DNA from: Jeotgalibacillus marinus
GTDB taxonomy: Bacteria > Bacillota > Bacilli > Bacillales > Jeotgalibacillaceae
Direction: 5' to 3'
DNA length: 64,000 bases
Assembly: GCF_040801915.1 (NCBI RefSeq)
Contig: NZ_JBFMIA010000002.1
Location: forward strand, 62,001-126,000
Shown: positions 53,614-62,248 of the stretch, piece after piece
Numbering within the stretch: position 1 is the first letter of the stretch
Layout: each line of letters begins with the position of its first letter
The notes under the pieces: model-generated
The model's database searches: none
What the model saw: the letters and a program-made list of their open reading frames with translations, nothing else
What the model was told of the DNA's origin: nothing
Translations under genes and position numbers: made by a program

Positions 53614-54191
53614 ACTGGATACGCTCCTTTGCGAACCAATGGTATACCGGCTTCCATTTCGATTGCTTTTTTACTCATAGCAACTAATGACTGATGGAGC
53701 TCCCCGATCATTTTCTGATAAACAGCCGTTAGTTCCTCTTCAAAAACTGCTTCACTTACGACTTCATTAGATACGATAAAGCATGTGAGAAGGTTAGCTT
53801 TAATCCAGTTGATAAAGGTGTATAATTCTTTTTGTATGGTTTCTTGCACAGATAATTGCGATTTTTTATCTGTTTCATCAAACCGCTGCATGAGTTCGTT
53901 AGTAAGCCATGTGGTGAGACAATCCCAGACGACAACGTCACTCGGTTGAAGCTTATGTGTGCAACTCATAAGATCCACTGGCTGTTCGATAGTGATCCAT
54001 TGTTGATTCATGCGATCTACTTTGTGTCGATTGATCCGATTTTTCATTTCTTCATCTAACGCCACGCCAGATGCAATATAAATGAGCCTACTGTTTTCTG
54101 CATCAGCCAAAAGGATAGCTTGTTTTTCTGTCCAGCTTGTTTTTCCGCTACGTACTCCACCTATTACTGTGATGATTCCTCCTGAATCCAT
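53610..54191 (-). CDS. cobU: Adenosylcobinamide kinase / guanylyltransferase
   Basis: Phosphorylates AdoCbi and attaches GMP. The 193-residue protein has P-loop ITVIGGVRSGKTSWTE near residue 12, the SRLIYIASGVALDEEMKNRI segment near 34, the metal/base region HKVDRMNQQW with the GMP-accepting His, and VVWDCLTTWLTNEL near 88. The start ATG at 54191 lies inside the remnant of cobD and has no good SD of its own, so expression may depend on translation of the remnant. Confidence 0.92.
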   Translation of the reverse strand: MDSGGIITVIGGVRSGKTSWTEKQAILLADAENSRLIYIASGVALDEEMKNRINRHKVDRMNQQWITIEQPVDLMSCTHKLQPSDVVVWDCLTTWLTNELMQRFDETDKKSQLSVQETIQKELYTFINWIKANLLTCFIVSNEVVSEAVFEEELTAVYQKMIGELHQSLVAMSKKAIEMEAGIPLVRKGAYPV

Positions 54192-54257
54192 GCTGTCACC
54201 GCCTGTAGTAAACGATCATTTTGCTCTCTTGTTTTGATACCTGCTCTAGCCAATGTT
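54164..54257 (-). pseudogene. cobD: C-terminal remnant of cobD (threonine-phosphate decarboxylase)
   Basis: The minus-strand frame from 54247 reads RAGIKTREQNDRLLQAVTAW and on to a stop at 54164, like the C-terminal helix of CobD-type PLP decarboxylases (KTREENDRLLxAL). Everything upstream of about 30 codons is missing; the sequence passes directly into the 5' end of cbiB in another frame. A deletion of roughly 2 kb would give this scar. Confidence 0.65.
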
Positions 54258-54407
54258 TAACTTCCTATGTTTGCCCCTATTCATTCTTCTCTCAGAAAAC
54301 ATGATCAATGAGCCAATCCATCTTACAGGATGTGGCCAATTAGGCGGATCCCCAATGAATCGATCAGCAATGAGTGCGATGATCACGGCTAATAGATGAA
54401 CAAGCAT
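54246..54407 (-). pseudogene. cbiB: N-terminal remnant of cbiB (adenosylcobinamide-phosphate synthase)
   Basis: 53 codons from the ATG at 54407 to a stop at 54246. MLVHLLAVIIALIADRFIGD then PPNWPHPVRWIGSLI is the CbiB N-terminus, whose full length is over 300 residues. The frame ends at NIG followed by TAG, at the junction with the cobD remnant. It lies 1 nt after the btuD-cbiZ stop. Confidence 0.8.
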
Positions 54408-54408
54408 G

Positions 54409-55875
54409 CTATAAATGCTTCTTCCGCTTTGAATACTGTTGAATGGCTTCTGTGGTGCATAGAACAACACCTTTACCAATCATTTTTCCTAGATCGGTGA
54501 TGGGACCTGCGTATTGAACACTATTTCCTGACTGAGTGGCGGCAACCATCACACTATCCGTCGCGGTGCCTGTTGCTAGCGTATTCGTAAGCGGGTCTTT
54601 AACGTCTGCGTGCTGCAGTGCTTTCACTTTAGCCTCTGTCACTGTCATCATCGCTTGAATAAATGCCTCATCAGATAGCTTCCCGTTCACAAAGAGCCAG
54701 ATATTGATTGTACCTATTGAAGATGGGTGCTCTCTTTCATGCGCTAGTGCAACATCGACTGCATTTCCAACGCCTGCTGTAACAGCAATCACAATAGAAA
54801 GCTCCTGCGTTTTGAATTCCTTTATGACAACATCCTCTACCATCACAGCCGTCATCATCCCGACCGTGTCGGAAGGATTCCATCCCCATTCACCCGCATA
54901 GTTACACATGTCCTGATAACTATCATCACACTGATAATCCATTGGGACGTGACGATTAACAAAATGACGGTGCCATCCTAAACCTGGCCCAATTACTGCC
55001 GATGACAGCGTTTTTAAAGGTTGTGGCGCGGTCAAATGCACGTGATCAGAGGAAATATGAAAAAGGTCTTTCGTAATGAAGTCATCCCCACTTTGACCGT
55101 GTTTTGGAAGCAAAGTAACTTGTGGCTTAGGCAATTCCGGATGCGCTTGCGTGTGAATACGAGCTTGATATACTTGTTCAACCGTTTCTTTTTTCAATAC
55201 AGCGCCTGGTGAAGCCAACTTTACCGTTTCTCCATGATGAAGCAACAGTAGACGATCACAATACAAGGATGCCACATTTAAATCATGAAAAATCGAAATC
55301 ACCGTGAGCTCGTGCGAAGTCGTCCATTCCTTTAATAAATCTAACAGCTGTTTTTGGTATGACAAATCTAAATGATTCGTTGGCTCATCAAGCAAGAGAA
55401 GCTTAGGTTCTTGTGCTAAAGCTTGTGCCAAGAAAACACGCTGACGCTCTCCACCTGATAAATCCTGAATCGAATGTTTTTCAAATTGAAGAACGCCCGT
55501 TTGTTCCATCGCATCGATCACTGCTTTTTCATCTTGCTCCGTCCATGGAGCGAACATTCCCTTTTGATGTGGATATCGACCCATACATACCGTTTCACGA
55601 ACGGTGTAATCAAATGCATGGCTATGAAGCTGAGGAAGAACAGCAATCTCTTTCGCCAATTGCTTTGAGGAATAATCGCTAAGCTTGAGTCCTTTAAAAG
55701 AAATGGTCCCTTCTTGAGGAGGTAATAACCCACTGATCAGCTTCATCAGTGTCGTTTTGCCACTGCCGTTGGGGCCTAATATGCCAAGTATCTCCTGTTG
55801 TTGTAAATGGAAGGATATATTTTTCACTACGATCTGTTCTCCATACCCTCCACTTACACCTGTCACATTTAGCAT
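54409..55875 (-). CDS. Fusion of cobamide ABC transporter ATPase (BtuD) and adenosylcobinamide amidohydrolase (CbiZ)
   Basis: 488 residues. Residues 1-250 form an ABC ATPase: Walker A ILGPNGSGKTTLMKL near residue 34, Q-loop VLPQLHS, signature QDLSGGERQRVFLAQAL near 137, Walker B LLLLDEPTNHLDL near 158, H-loop ISIFHDLNVAS. Residues 265-488 are CbiZ-like (SAVIGPGLGWHRHFVNRHVPM, VGMMTAVMVEDVV, AVTAGVGNAVDVA, GTINIWLFVNG, ATGTATDSVMVA). CbiZ cleaves the aminopropanol amide of AdoCbi, giving AdoCby. It follows btuC by 2 nt. Confidence 0.93.
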   Translation of the reverse strand: MLNVTGVSGGYGEQIVVKNISFHLQQQEILGILGPNGSGKTTLMKLISGLLPPQEGTISFKGLKLSDYSSKQLAKEIAVLPQLHSHAFDYTVRETVCMGRYPHQKGMFAPWTEQDEKAVIDAMEQTGVLQFEKHSIQDLSGGERQRVFLAQALAQEPKLLLLDEPTNHLDLSYQKQLLDLLKEWTTSHELTVISIFHDLNVASLYCDRLLLLHHGETVKLASPGAVLKKETVEQVYQARIHTQAHPELPKPQVTLLPKHGQSGDDFITKDLFHISSDHVHLTAPQPLKTLSSAVIGPGLGWHRHFVNRHVPMDYQCDDSYQDMCNYAGEWGWNPSDTVGMMTAVMVEDVVIKEFKTQELSIVIAVTAGVGNAVDVALAHEREHPSSIGTINIWLFVNGKLSDEAFIQAMMTVTEAKVKALQHADVKDPLTNTLATGTATDSVMVAATQSGNSVQYAGPITDLGKMIGKGVVLCTTEAIQQYSKRKKHL

Positions 55876-55877
55876 CG

Positions 55878-56945
55878 CTATCCTCTTCTTTCTTTTCGTT
55901 GTGTGATCAAAATATAACCAAATACCGGTGCACCAATCAATGCGGTAATAACGCCAATTGGAAGCTCAGTTGGCGACAAGATCGTTCGTGCGATCAAATC
56001 ACACACGATCAATAAGCTTGCCCCATTAATCATCGAAAGCGGCAGGACATGACGATGGTCAGCCCCCCAGGCTGTTCTTACCATATGCGGAACGACTAAT
56101 CCAACAAAGCCAATCGTTCCAGATACTGCTACAGCAGCACCCGTCAATAATGAACCCGACACTAACACAATGTATTTTCGGAGCTGAACATTCACCCCAA
56201 GATGGTGTGCACGTTCTTCACCAAATGCCATGGCATTCAATTCTCTTGCGTTCCACATCAACAACATAGACCCAATCACAAAAAACGGAGCGATTAAGTG
56301 AATATATTCCCAGCCTCGCATCGAAACACTACCGAGAAGCCAAGTAATAATTTGTCGAAGGTCTTCGCCAGACAACGTAATCATAAGTGATAAAGTGGAC
56401 CCTAAAAAAGAACTAAAGATAATTCCGGTTAAAATAATCGTTTCCATTTTCATAGCCCGATCAACATACCGAGCAAAGCTTAGAACAATCATTAATGTCA
56501 GTATTGCGGCAAGAATACTTACTGTTGGTAAAGTAAATCTTCCTAGACCAGGTAGCGTTAGGCCTAAGAAGATCGTCATTACCGCACCCACTGAAGCACC
56601 CGAAGAAACACCTAATGTGTACGGATCGGCTAATGGGTTTTTCAGCAAACCTTGAAAAGATGCACCCGCAACCGCCAAAGATGCACCTACTAAAGCCGCT
56701 AATACTACACGAGGAAAACGAATATACAGCACAATCGTCGTGAACATCGGTTCAATTCCCTCATAAGTGCCAAAAAGAGTGCCCCCAAAAATTTGGAGCA
56801 TCTCTTTTAATGGTACCTGCACCGTTCCTACTGTGATCGCTAGACAAAAAGCGAACACTAATAAAAGCGCTGACAGTACATATCCTACCCATATCTTACT
56901 CACTGAAAATGTCCGGATAAATCGCTTCAGCAAGTTCTTGTGCAC
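55878..56945 (-). CDS. btuC: Cobamide ABC transporter permease
   Basis: FecCD/BtuC-family permease with about ten hydrophobic segments in up to 355 residues. Family motifs: PRVVLAALVGASLAVAGASF near residue 75, KNPLADPYTLGVSSGASVGA near 105, and GTIGFVGLVVPHMVR near 285. The long version starts at GTG 56945 and overlaps btuF by 50 nt; GTG at 56903, just before the btuF stop, is an alternative giving 341 residues. Neither has a strong SD. Confidence 0.93.
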   Translation of the reverse strand: MHKNLLKRFIRTFSVSKIWVGYVLSALLLVFAFCLAITVGTVQVPLKEMLQIFGGTLFGTYEGIEPMFTTIVLYIRFPRVVLAALVGASLAVAGASFQGLLKNPLADPYTLGVSSGASVGAVMTIFLGLTLPGLGRFTLPTVSILAAILTLMIVLSFARYVDRAMKMETIILTGIIFSSFLGSTLSLMITLSGEDLRQIITWLLGSVSMRGWEYIHLIAPFFVIGSMLLMWNARELNAMAFGEERAHHLGVNVQLRKYIVLVSGSLLTGAAVAVSGTIGFVGLVVPHMVRTAWGADHRHVLPLSMINGASLLIVCDLIARTILSPTELPIGVITALIGAPVFGYILITQRKERRG

Positions 56946-57849
56946 CTTCTACTAGTCTAGGGCCTGAACGATTAACCGGATCAGAGGAAACTTCTTGAAT
57001 ATCTTCATTTTGAACAGCCGTTAAATCACTAAAGCTGCCATGTGTTAACCATTCTTGCGTCAGATTTTCCTCATAATACCCAGATGTAACAACAACGGTA
57101 TCAGGGTTAAGACGTACGATTTCTTCTTCAGCGAGCATTGGGAAACCATCTTGTTCCCCTGCAGCATTATCAGCTTGAATCAAATCAAGCATCTCTTGCA
57201 TAAATGTATCGTTTCCAGCTACATAAACATCCGGCATTTGCGAAACAGCAATTAACACCTTTTTACGATCTGCTTCTTCAACCGTTGCTGCTTTTTCTTC
57301 AATTTCAGCAAAGCCATCCTGCATATCCTCGATCACTTGCTCCGCTTCTGTCACTTTACCAGTCACTTTACCAATCGTATCGATCGTGTCATATACCTGA
57401 TCAAATGATGTCGCATTTTCAATTACCACGACTGTAATCCCTGCATCTTCAATCTGCTTGAGACCGTCTTCTTGCGTTGAATTAGAATCATGAGCCAATA
57501 CTACATCTGGTTGAAGTGAAATAATTTTCTCAACGTTAAATTCCATACCACCGATTTTTTCTACGTCCTCTGCTTCTTCAGGGTAGTTATCAAAATCGGA
57601 AACACCAACAATCTCTTCATCTAAGCCAAGTGCATACACAATCTCTGTATTACTCGGGATCATAGATACGATTGCTTTCGGCTCTTCGTCAATCGTAACC
57701 TCTTCACCAGTTGCATCTGTAATCGTTACAGGAAAGGCTGTTTCTACACTTTGCTCTGAATCACTTCCTGTTTCAGTATCCGGATCACCGCATGCTGCTA
57801 AAAGTCCTAATGCGACTAGTAAACTAATCATCCATTTCCAATTCTTCAT
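56896..57849 (-). CDS. btuF: Cobamide-binding lipoprotein of the ABC transporter
   Basis: A 317-residue periplasmic-binding-type protein. It starts MKNWKWMISLLVALGLLAAC with lipobox LLAAC, so Cys20 is the lipidated residue, followed by an acidic linker. The helical-backbone BtuF/FhuD fold is indicated by IVSMIPSNTEIVYALGLDEE, VGVSDFDNYPEEAE, LQPDVVLAHDS, and LNPDTVVVTSGY. The ATG at 57849 follows AGGAGGAG. It is the first gene behind the cobalamin riboswitch. Confidence 0.94.
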   Translation of the reverse strand: MKNWKWMISLLVALGLLAACGDPDTETGSDSEQSVETAFPVTITDATGEEVTIDEEPKAIVSMIPSNTEIVYALGLDEEIVGVSDFDNYPEEAEDVEKIGGMEFNVEKIISLQPDVVLAHDSNSTQEDGLKQIEDAGITVVVIENATSFDQVYDTIDTIGKVTGKVTEAEQVIEDMQDGFAEIEEKAATVEEADRKKVLIAVSQMPDVYVAGNDTFMQEMLDLIQADNAAGEQDGFPMLAEEEIVRLNPDTVVVTSGYYEENLTQEWLTHGSFSDLTAVQNEDIQEVSSDPVNRSGPRLVEGAQELAEAIYPDIFSE

Positions 57850-57995
57850 TTCTTCTCCTCCTAAAATAAAGTCTACAAAACGTTCATTCAAACAGACAGA
57901 TCAGGTTCAATCTGTCCTTTGTCCTAAAACCTATGTAAATGGGGGAAGCATGTTATTATGCCTGATCGAGCGAGGACAACCTTCTTTTTGAACAT

Positions 57996-58023
57996 AAAAA
58001 AACACCTCACCAGTCGGAGATGT
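57996..58023 (-). terminator. Riboswitch expression-platform terminator
   Basis: Minus strand: ACATCTC pairs with GAGGTGT (8-nt loop) and is followed by TTTTTT. An upstream GTCGGTGTTG (about 58080) can pair with CAAC..CCGAC and so sequester the terminator's 5' arm, the expected antiterminator. Confidence 0.8.
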
Positions 58024-58109
58024 TGGGTTGCACGAAGAATCGTATGGCTTTTTGCTCATCAAACGAAGCCTGCAACACCGACCTATCCTCGTAGGTTTTT
58101 ATGATGTGG

Positions 58110-58284
58110 GAATGTAGGCAGGTTTCCTGGCTTATGGTCAATGTTCATCGCCCCTTCCCATAGCATACTTGCTACAGTGGTCATCAGCAATTCACTCCCA
58201 TTTTACAGTGGCGGGACCGCGCTGGATTTTCACCAGCTTCCCTTTTAACTCCTTGTCGTTAAACGCAAGAGCACCTACATCCGT
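58110..58284 (-). ncRNA. Cobalamin (B12) riboswitch
   Basis: Read on the minus strand it has the conserved core in order: TGTAGGTGC (P1/P2), AAAGGGAAGCTGGTG, AATCCAGCGCGGTCCCGCC with CACTGTAA, then the B12 box GCCAGGAAACCTGCC (58132-58117), closing P1 with CCTACA. It precedes btuF by about 260 nt with a terminator between. Bound adenosylcobalamin should favour termination and switch off the whole uptake and salvage operon. Confidence 0.97.
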
Positions 58285-58347
58285 CCATATGAAATGTTTT
58301 TCCATTATCATTATAGCGAAAATTCGACAATCTCGCACGATAATAAT

Positions 58348-58387
58348 AAAAAACTCTGCTAAAAGATGTAAAATCCTTTTAGCAGAG
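58348..58387 (-). terminator. Terminator of the mhqO-like gene
   Basis: Perfect 12-bp stem CTCTGCTAAAAG/CTTTTAGCAGAG around a short loop, followed on the minus strand by TTTTTTATTATT. Confidence 0.92.
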
Positions 58388-58402
58388 CGGAAATAATGTA
58401 GA

Positions 58403-59374
58403 TTAATTTTCAATTTTGAGCGGACGAAGTGATGCTTCAATTTCTTTTCTGCGCGGCTCCAAGAATGGTGGCAGCGCTAATGATTCACCTAGTTGATCCA
58501 TCTCTTCATCTGTTGCAAATCCAGGCTGATCAGTTGCTAATTCAAACAAAATGCCATTTGCTTCTCGGAAGTAAATGGAGCGGAAATAGAATCGATCCAC
58601 TTCACCTGATGTTTGCAAACCGAAGCTACGCAAGTGATCATCCCATTTATCATAATCCTCATACGTTGGAATACGGAATGCCACGTGATGCACACTTCCA
58701 CGACCCGGACGCTCAGGTGGTAGATCAGGACGCTCTTCAATATGAACCTCTGCACCCGTTCCACCTTCAGCAACGGACATGACTTGAATCGCAGGAAAAT
58801 CACCCGCATTTGATGGATATTCGCCAATTTTTTTAAATCCAAGCACTTTCTCTAATATTTCTATTGTGCGATCAGCATAACGAACCGTTAATGTTACAGG
58901 ACCAAGTCCAATAATCGCATGCTCAGCTGGCACGTCTGCTCCTGTCCAAGGAACACCTGGTGCAACGCCATCTTCACCATTATCGGCAACAAGCATTAAA
59001 CGAGATCCTTCATTATCTTCAAAATAAAGAGTATCGCGATTCGCTCGTTTAGTAATATCCTCATGCTTTACATGTAACGATTGGAATCGTTCTTTCCAAT
59101 AATGAAGCGAATTCGTAGTTGCTACACGAAACGCCGTATTTGAAATACTAGATACTCCAGGATACGTACGGCCTGCCATCGGAATATCAAAATATGTCAT
59201 ATCCGTCCCAGCACTTCCAACCGCGTCCGCATAAAACAAATGATACGAAGATGTATTATCTTGATTCACCGTTCTTTTCACCAAACGCATCCCCAAAATC
59301 CGCGTAAAGAAATCATAATTCTCTTCTGCCTGCCCTGTAATCGCCGAAACGTGATGAATTCCTGTTACTTTCAT
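58403..59374 (-). CDS. Ring-cleaving dioxygenase of the glyoxalase/VOC family (MhqO-like)
   Basis: 323 residues from the ATG at 59374 (after GAGGGAG), two VOC modules: residues 1-150 (VTGIHHVSAITGQAEENYDF, LRLVKRT-type core) and 150-315 (LGPVTLTVRYADRTIEILEK, RGSVHHVAFRIPTYEDYD, GILFELATDQPGFA). Metal ligands are His in GIHHVSA, His in VHHVAF and Glu in FELATD. B. subtilis MhqO/MhqA act in quinone and electrophile resistance under MhqR; the substrate here is inferred. It stands alone between riboswitch operon and mccB. Confidence 0.9.
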   Translation of the reverse strand: MKVTGIHHVSAITGQAEENYDFFTRILGMRLVKRTVNQDNTSSYHLFYADAVGSAGTDMTYFDIPMAGRTYPGVSSISNTAFRVATTNSLHYWKERFQSLHVKHEDITKRANRDTLYFEDNEGSRLMLVADNGEDGVAPGVPWTGADVPAEHAIIGLGPVTLTVRYADRTIEILEKVLGFKKIGEYPSNAGDFPAIQVMSVAEGGTGAEVHIEERPDLPPERPGRGSVHHVAFRIPTYEDYDKWDDHLRSFGLQTSGEVDRFYFRSIYFREANGILFELATDQPGFATDEEMDQLGESLALPPFLEPRRKEIEASLRPLKIEN

Positions 59375-59598
59375 TAAAAACACTCCCTCTATCATTTTAT
59401 CTTGAATTCGAGATATTTGATTTTATTATAAATGATTTTGTGAGAGAATGCAAGTAGTGAGAGTGGTCGCACATGCTCACATTTCGGGTGAGAATTCTTA
59501 CATTTCGGCACAGGATTCACATATGTCCCACGCTCGATACATATTCATTCTCCCCCAAAAGAGCCGCCATGCGATCCTTTCTATTCCACTCTTATACC

Positions 59599-60735
59599 TT
59601 AAGCTAATGCCTGCTCCAAATCTTCCAACAAGTCTTTAATGTCTTCGATACCAACAGAAATTCGCACGAGTCCGTCTGTGATACCTAGTTCCGCACGGCG
59701 TTCTTGCGGGATGGAAGCATGTGTCATTCGTGCTGGAACAGAGATTAAGCTTTCTACTGCACCTAGGCTTTCTGCCAGTGTAAAATAGCGTAGTTTTTTT
59801 AATACTTGATCTGCTTTTTCTCCACTGCCTACATCAAATGAGATTATGCCGCCAAAGCCGCGTGATTGTTTGTTCGCTATCTGGTGACCTGGGTGTGATT
59901 TGATGCCTGGATAGTGAATGGTCGAAACACCCTTATGATTTTCTAAGAACTTGACTATTTCTTTTGCATTTACTTCGTGTTCTTCCATACGAATACCTAG
60001 CGTTCTCAAGCCACGGATCAACAACCATGAATCCTGTGGTCCGAGCACTGCGCCTACAGAGTTTTGTACGAAATGAATCTCTTCCGCAAGTGCTGCAGAA
60101 TTGACAACAACAAGCCCTGCGACAACGTCACTGTGACCGCCGATGTATTTTGTTGCACTGTGAACAACGATGTCTGCTCCGTGATCAAGTGGCGTTTGCC
60201 AATATGGCGTTGTAAATGTATTATCAACAATCGTTAATAATCCATGCTCCTTTGCAACATTTGATACAGCTTCAATGTCTGTTACCTTTAAAAGTGGATT
60301 CGTTGGTGTTTCAATAAACACTGCTTTTGTATTGTCTTGAATCGCAGCAACCACATTGTCAAGTTTGCTTGTGTCGACAAAGGTTGATGTGATACCCAAA
60401 CGGTTCATCACCTTTGTCATGACGCGGTACGTTCCACCGTAGACGTCATCTGTTAACACGATATGTGATCCTGCTCCAAACATCATCATGACAGAGCTGA
60501 TCGCAGCCATTCCTGAGCCAAACGCAAATCCTGCATGTCCATTCTCAATGTCTTTGATTAGTTCTTCTAACGCGTGACGAGTTGGGTTGCTAGTACGAGA
60601 GTATTCGTAACCTTGACGCAAACCTCCGACGCCATCTTGCTTATACGAGCTAACTTGATAAATTGGTGTTGAAACAGCTCCTGTTGTTTCGTCTCCGAAA
60701 ACACCACCATGAATTAGTTTCGTTTTTGGTTGCAT
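59599..60735 (-). CDS. mccB: Cystathionine gamma-lyase / homocysteine gamma-lyase
   Basis: PLP enzyme of the reverse transsulfuration pathway: cystathionine gives cysteine. The 378-residue protein shows YEYSRTSNPTRHALE near residue 44, GSGMAAISSVMMMFGAG, DNTFTTPYWQTPLDHGADIV, and the PLP Lys in VVHSATKYIGGHSDVVAG near 195. It starts 2 nt after mccA ends. It is last in yrrT-luxS-mccA-mccB; no clear terminator was seen in the 220 nt downstream. Confidence 0.94.
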   Translation of the reverse strand: MQPKTKLIHGGVFGDETTGAVSTPIYQVSSYKQDGVGGLRQGYEYSRTSNPTRHALEELIKDIENGHAGFAFGSGMAAISSVMMMFGAGSHIVLTDDVYGGTYRVMTKVMNRLGITSTFVDTSKLDNVVAAIQDNTKAVFIETPTNPLLKVTDIEAVSNVAKEHGLLTIVDNTFTTPYWQTPLDHGADIVVHSATKYIGGHSDVVAGLVVVNSAALAEEIHFVQNSVGAVLGPQDSWLLIRGLRTLGIRMEEHEVNAKEIVKFLENHKGVSTIHYPGIKSHPGHQIANKQSRGFGGIISFDVGSGEKADQVLKKLRYFTLAESLGAVESLISVPARMTHASIPQERRAELGITDGLVRISVGIEDIKDLLEDLEQALA

Positions 60736-60737
60736 AT

Positions 60738-61661
60738 CTATTTTCCACCTTTATATATATTCTGGCTTAAGTAACGCTCACTACTATCCGCAAAAACGGT
60801 CACAATGTGGCTGCCCGGTGCACTCACTTCCGCTTCCTTCAGAGCTGCATGAAACGCTGCACCTGAAGAGCTTCCAACGAGTAATCCTTCTTTTGCTGCG
60901 AGCTCTTTGACCCAGTAAAATGCATCAACATCATCTACTGTATGAATGCCGTCAAAATAACTCCGGTCCATATAGTCGGGCAAGAACTCCATACCGATGC
61001 CTTCCGTTTTATGTGGACCTGATTCGCCGCCATTGATGGTTGACCCCTCAGGTTCTACAATGACCGTTTTTACGTCAGCCTTTTGATCTTTTAAATAGCG
61101 GGCTGTGCCCATAAAGGTGCCGCCAGTTCCAGCACCTGCTAAAAACACATCCACCTTACCGTCTAAATCACGCCAAATTTCTGGACCCATCGTTTTGTAA
61201 TAGGTCATAGGATTCGCTGGATTGCCAAACTGAGCAGGGGAAAATGATCCTTCGATTTCTTTTACAAGCTGTTCAGCTTTTGCAATTGCACCCTTCATGC
61301 CTTCTTCAGTCGGTGTATTTACAACGGTTGCACCAAGAACACGCATCAGCGTTTGTTTTTCCACACTGAACTTTTCTGGTACAACAAACATGACGTTAAA
61401 GCCGCGACCAACTGCTGCAAGTGCGAGCCCAATGCCTGTGTTGCCGGCTGTTGGCTCAATTATCGTGCCTCCTGCCTGCAATTTACCGCCCGCGATTGCA
61501 TCTTCTAAAAGCTCCATGCCAAGTCGATCTTTGACACTGCCTCCAGGATTAAAAAATTCCAATTTCGCAAAAATGCGCGACTTATTCGGAATGTCAATAT
61601 TCGTTATTTCAACGATCGGCGTATTGCCAATCAATTCTTGGACATTTTTTGCGATATTCAT
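60738..61661 (-). CDS. mccA: Cystathionine beta-synthase (O-acetylserine-dependent, MccA)
   Basis: Joins homocysteine with O-acetylserine to make cystathionine. 307 residues, fold type II PLP: KLEFFNPGGSVKDRLGMELL near residue 40 with the PLP Lys, PTAGNTGIGLALAAVGRG near 70, GAGTGGTFMGTARYL near 175, and GSSSGAAFHAAL near 260. It begins 1 nt after the luxS stop. By sequence alone it could be read as cysteine synthase; the mccB neighbour decides for MccA. Confidence 0.92.
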   Translation of the reverse strand: MNIAKNVQELIGNTPIVEITNIDIPNKSRIFAKLEFFNPGGSVKDRLGMELLEDAIAGGKLQAGGTIIEPTAGNTGIGLALAAVGRGFNVMFVVPEKFSVEKQTLMRVLGATVVNTPTEEGMKGAIAKAEQLVKEIEGSFSPAQFGNPANPMTYYKTMGPEIWRDLDGKVDVFLAGAGTGGTFMGTARYLKDQKADVKTVIVEPEGSTINGGESGPHKTEGIGMEFLPDYMDRSYFDGIHTVDDVDAFYWVKELAAKEGLLVGSSSGAAFHAALKEAEVSAPGSHIVTVFADSSERYLSQNIYKGGK

Positions 61662-62135
61662 TTATGCTTCCTCACCAAATACGTTCTTCCACTCATCACG
61701 TTTTGTTAGCATGTCACGAGCGATGTCTTTCGCACCTTCTAGACTGTGATTGGCTGCCCATCCGCATTGTACTTCGTTACAAGCTGGTACCTCGCTAGCT
61801 TCAAGCACGTCATTTAACGTTTTTTCTATGACAACTAACACTTCATCGTAATCATTATGGTTAATAACGGATAAATAAAAGCCTGTTTGGCAACCCATTG
61901 GACCGATGTCGATCACGTTTGTCATATGGTTTCGAATGTTTTCAGCCATTAAATGCTCAAGGGAGTGAAGACCATCCATTTTCATGTGCGCTTTGTTAGG
62001 TTGTGTGAAACGAAGATCGTATTTATGAATTTCATCTCCATTGTGTCCTGATGTCACGCCTACAAGTCGTACATACGGTGCTACTACTTTTGTGTGATCT
62101 AAGTTAAAGCTTTCTACATTCATTTTTTTCGTCAT
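61662..62135 (-). CDS. luxS: S-ribosylhomocysteine lyase
   Basis: Splits S-ribosylhomocysteine to homocysteine and DPD (the AI-2 precursor). The 157-residue product from the ATG at 62135 (after AAAGGGGAG) begins MTKKMNVESFNLDHTKVVAP. Metal site HSLEHLMAENIRNH near residue 56, catalytic Cys in GPMGCQTGFYLS near 84, and CNEVQCGWAANHSLEGA with the third metal ligand Cys near 125. Here it is inside the yrrT-mcc operon, where B. subtilis has mtnN. Confidence 0.96.
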   Translation of the reverse strand: MTKKMNVESFNLDHTKVVAPYVRLVGVTSGHNGDEIHKYDLRFTQPNKAHMKMDGLHSLEHLMAENIRNHMTNVIDIGPMGCQTGFYLSVINHNDYDEVLVVIEKTLNDVLEASEVPACNEVQCGWAANHSLEGAKDIARDMLTKRDEWKNVFGEEA

Positions 62136-62248
62136 GTTTGGTATCTCCCCTTTATGCAAATTTAATCTAATTACTTTTATCTCCATGCTTCATTTATATG
62201 CTGTACAGATACTATGTGTAAGTAAGTTGTTACCTGGCCAATTTTCTT

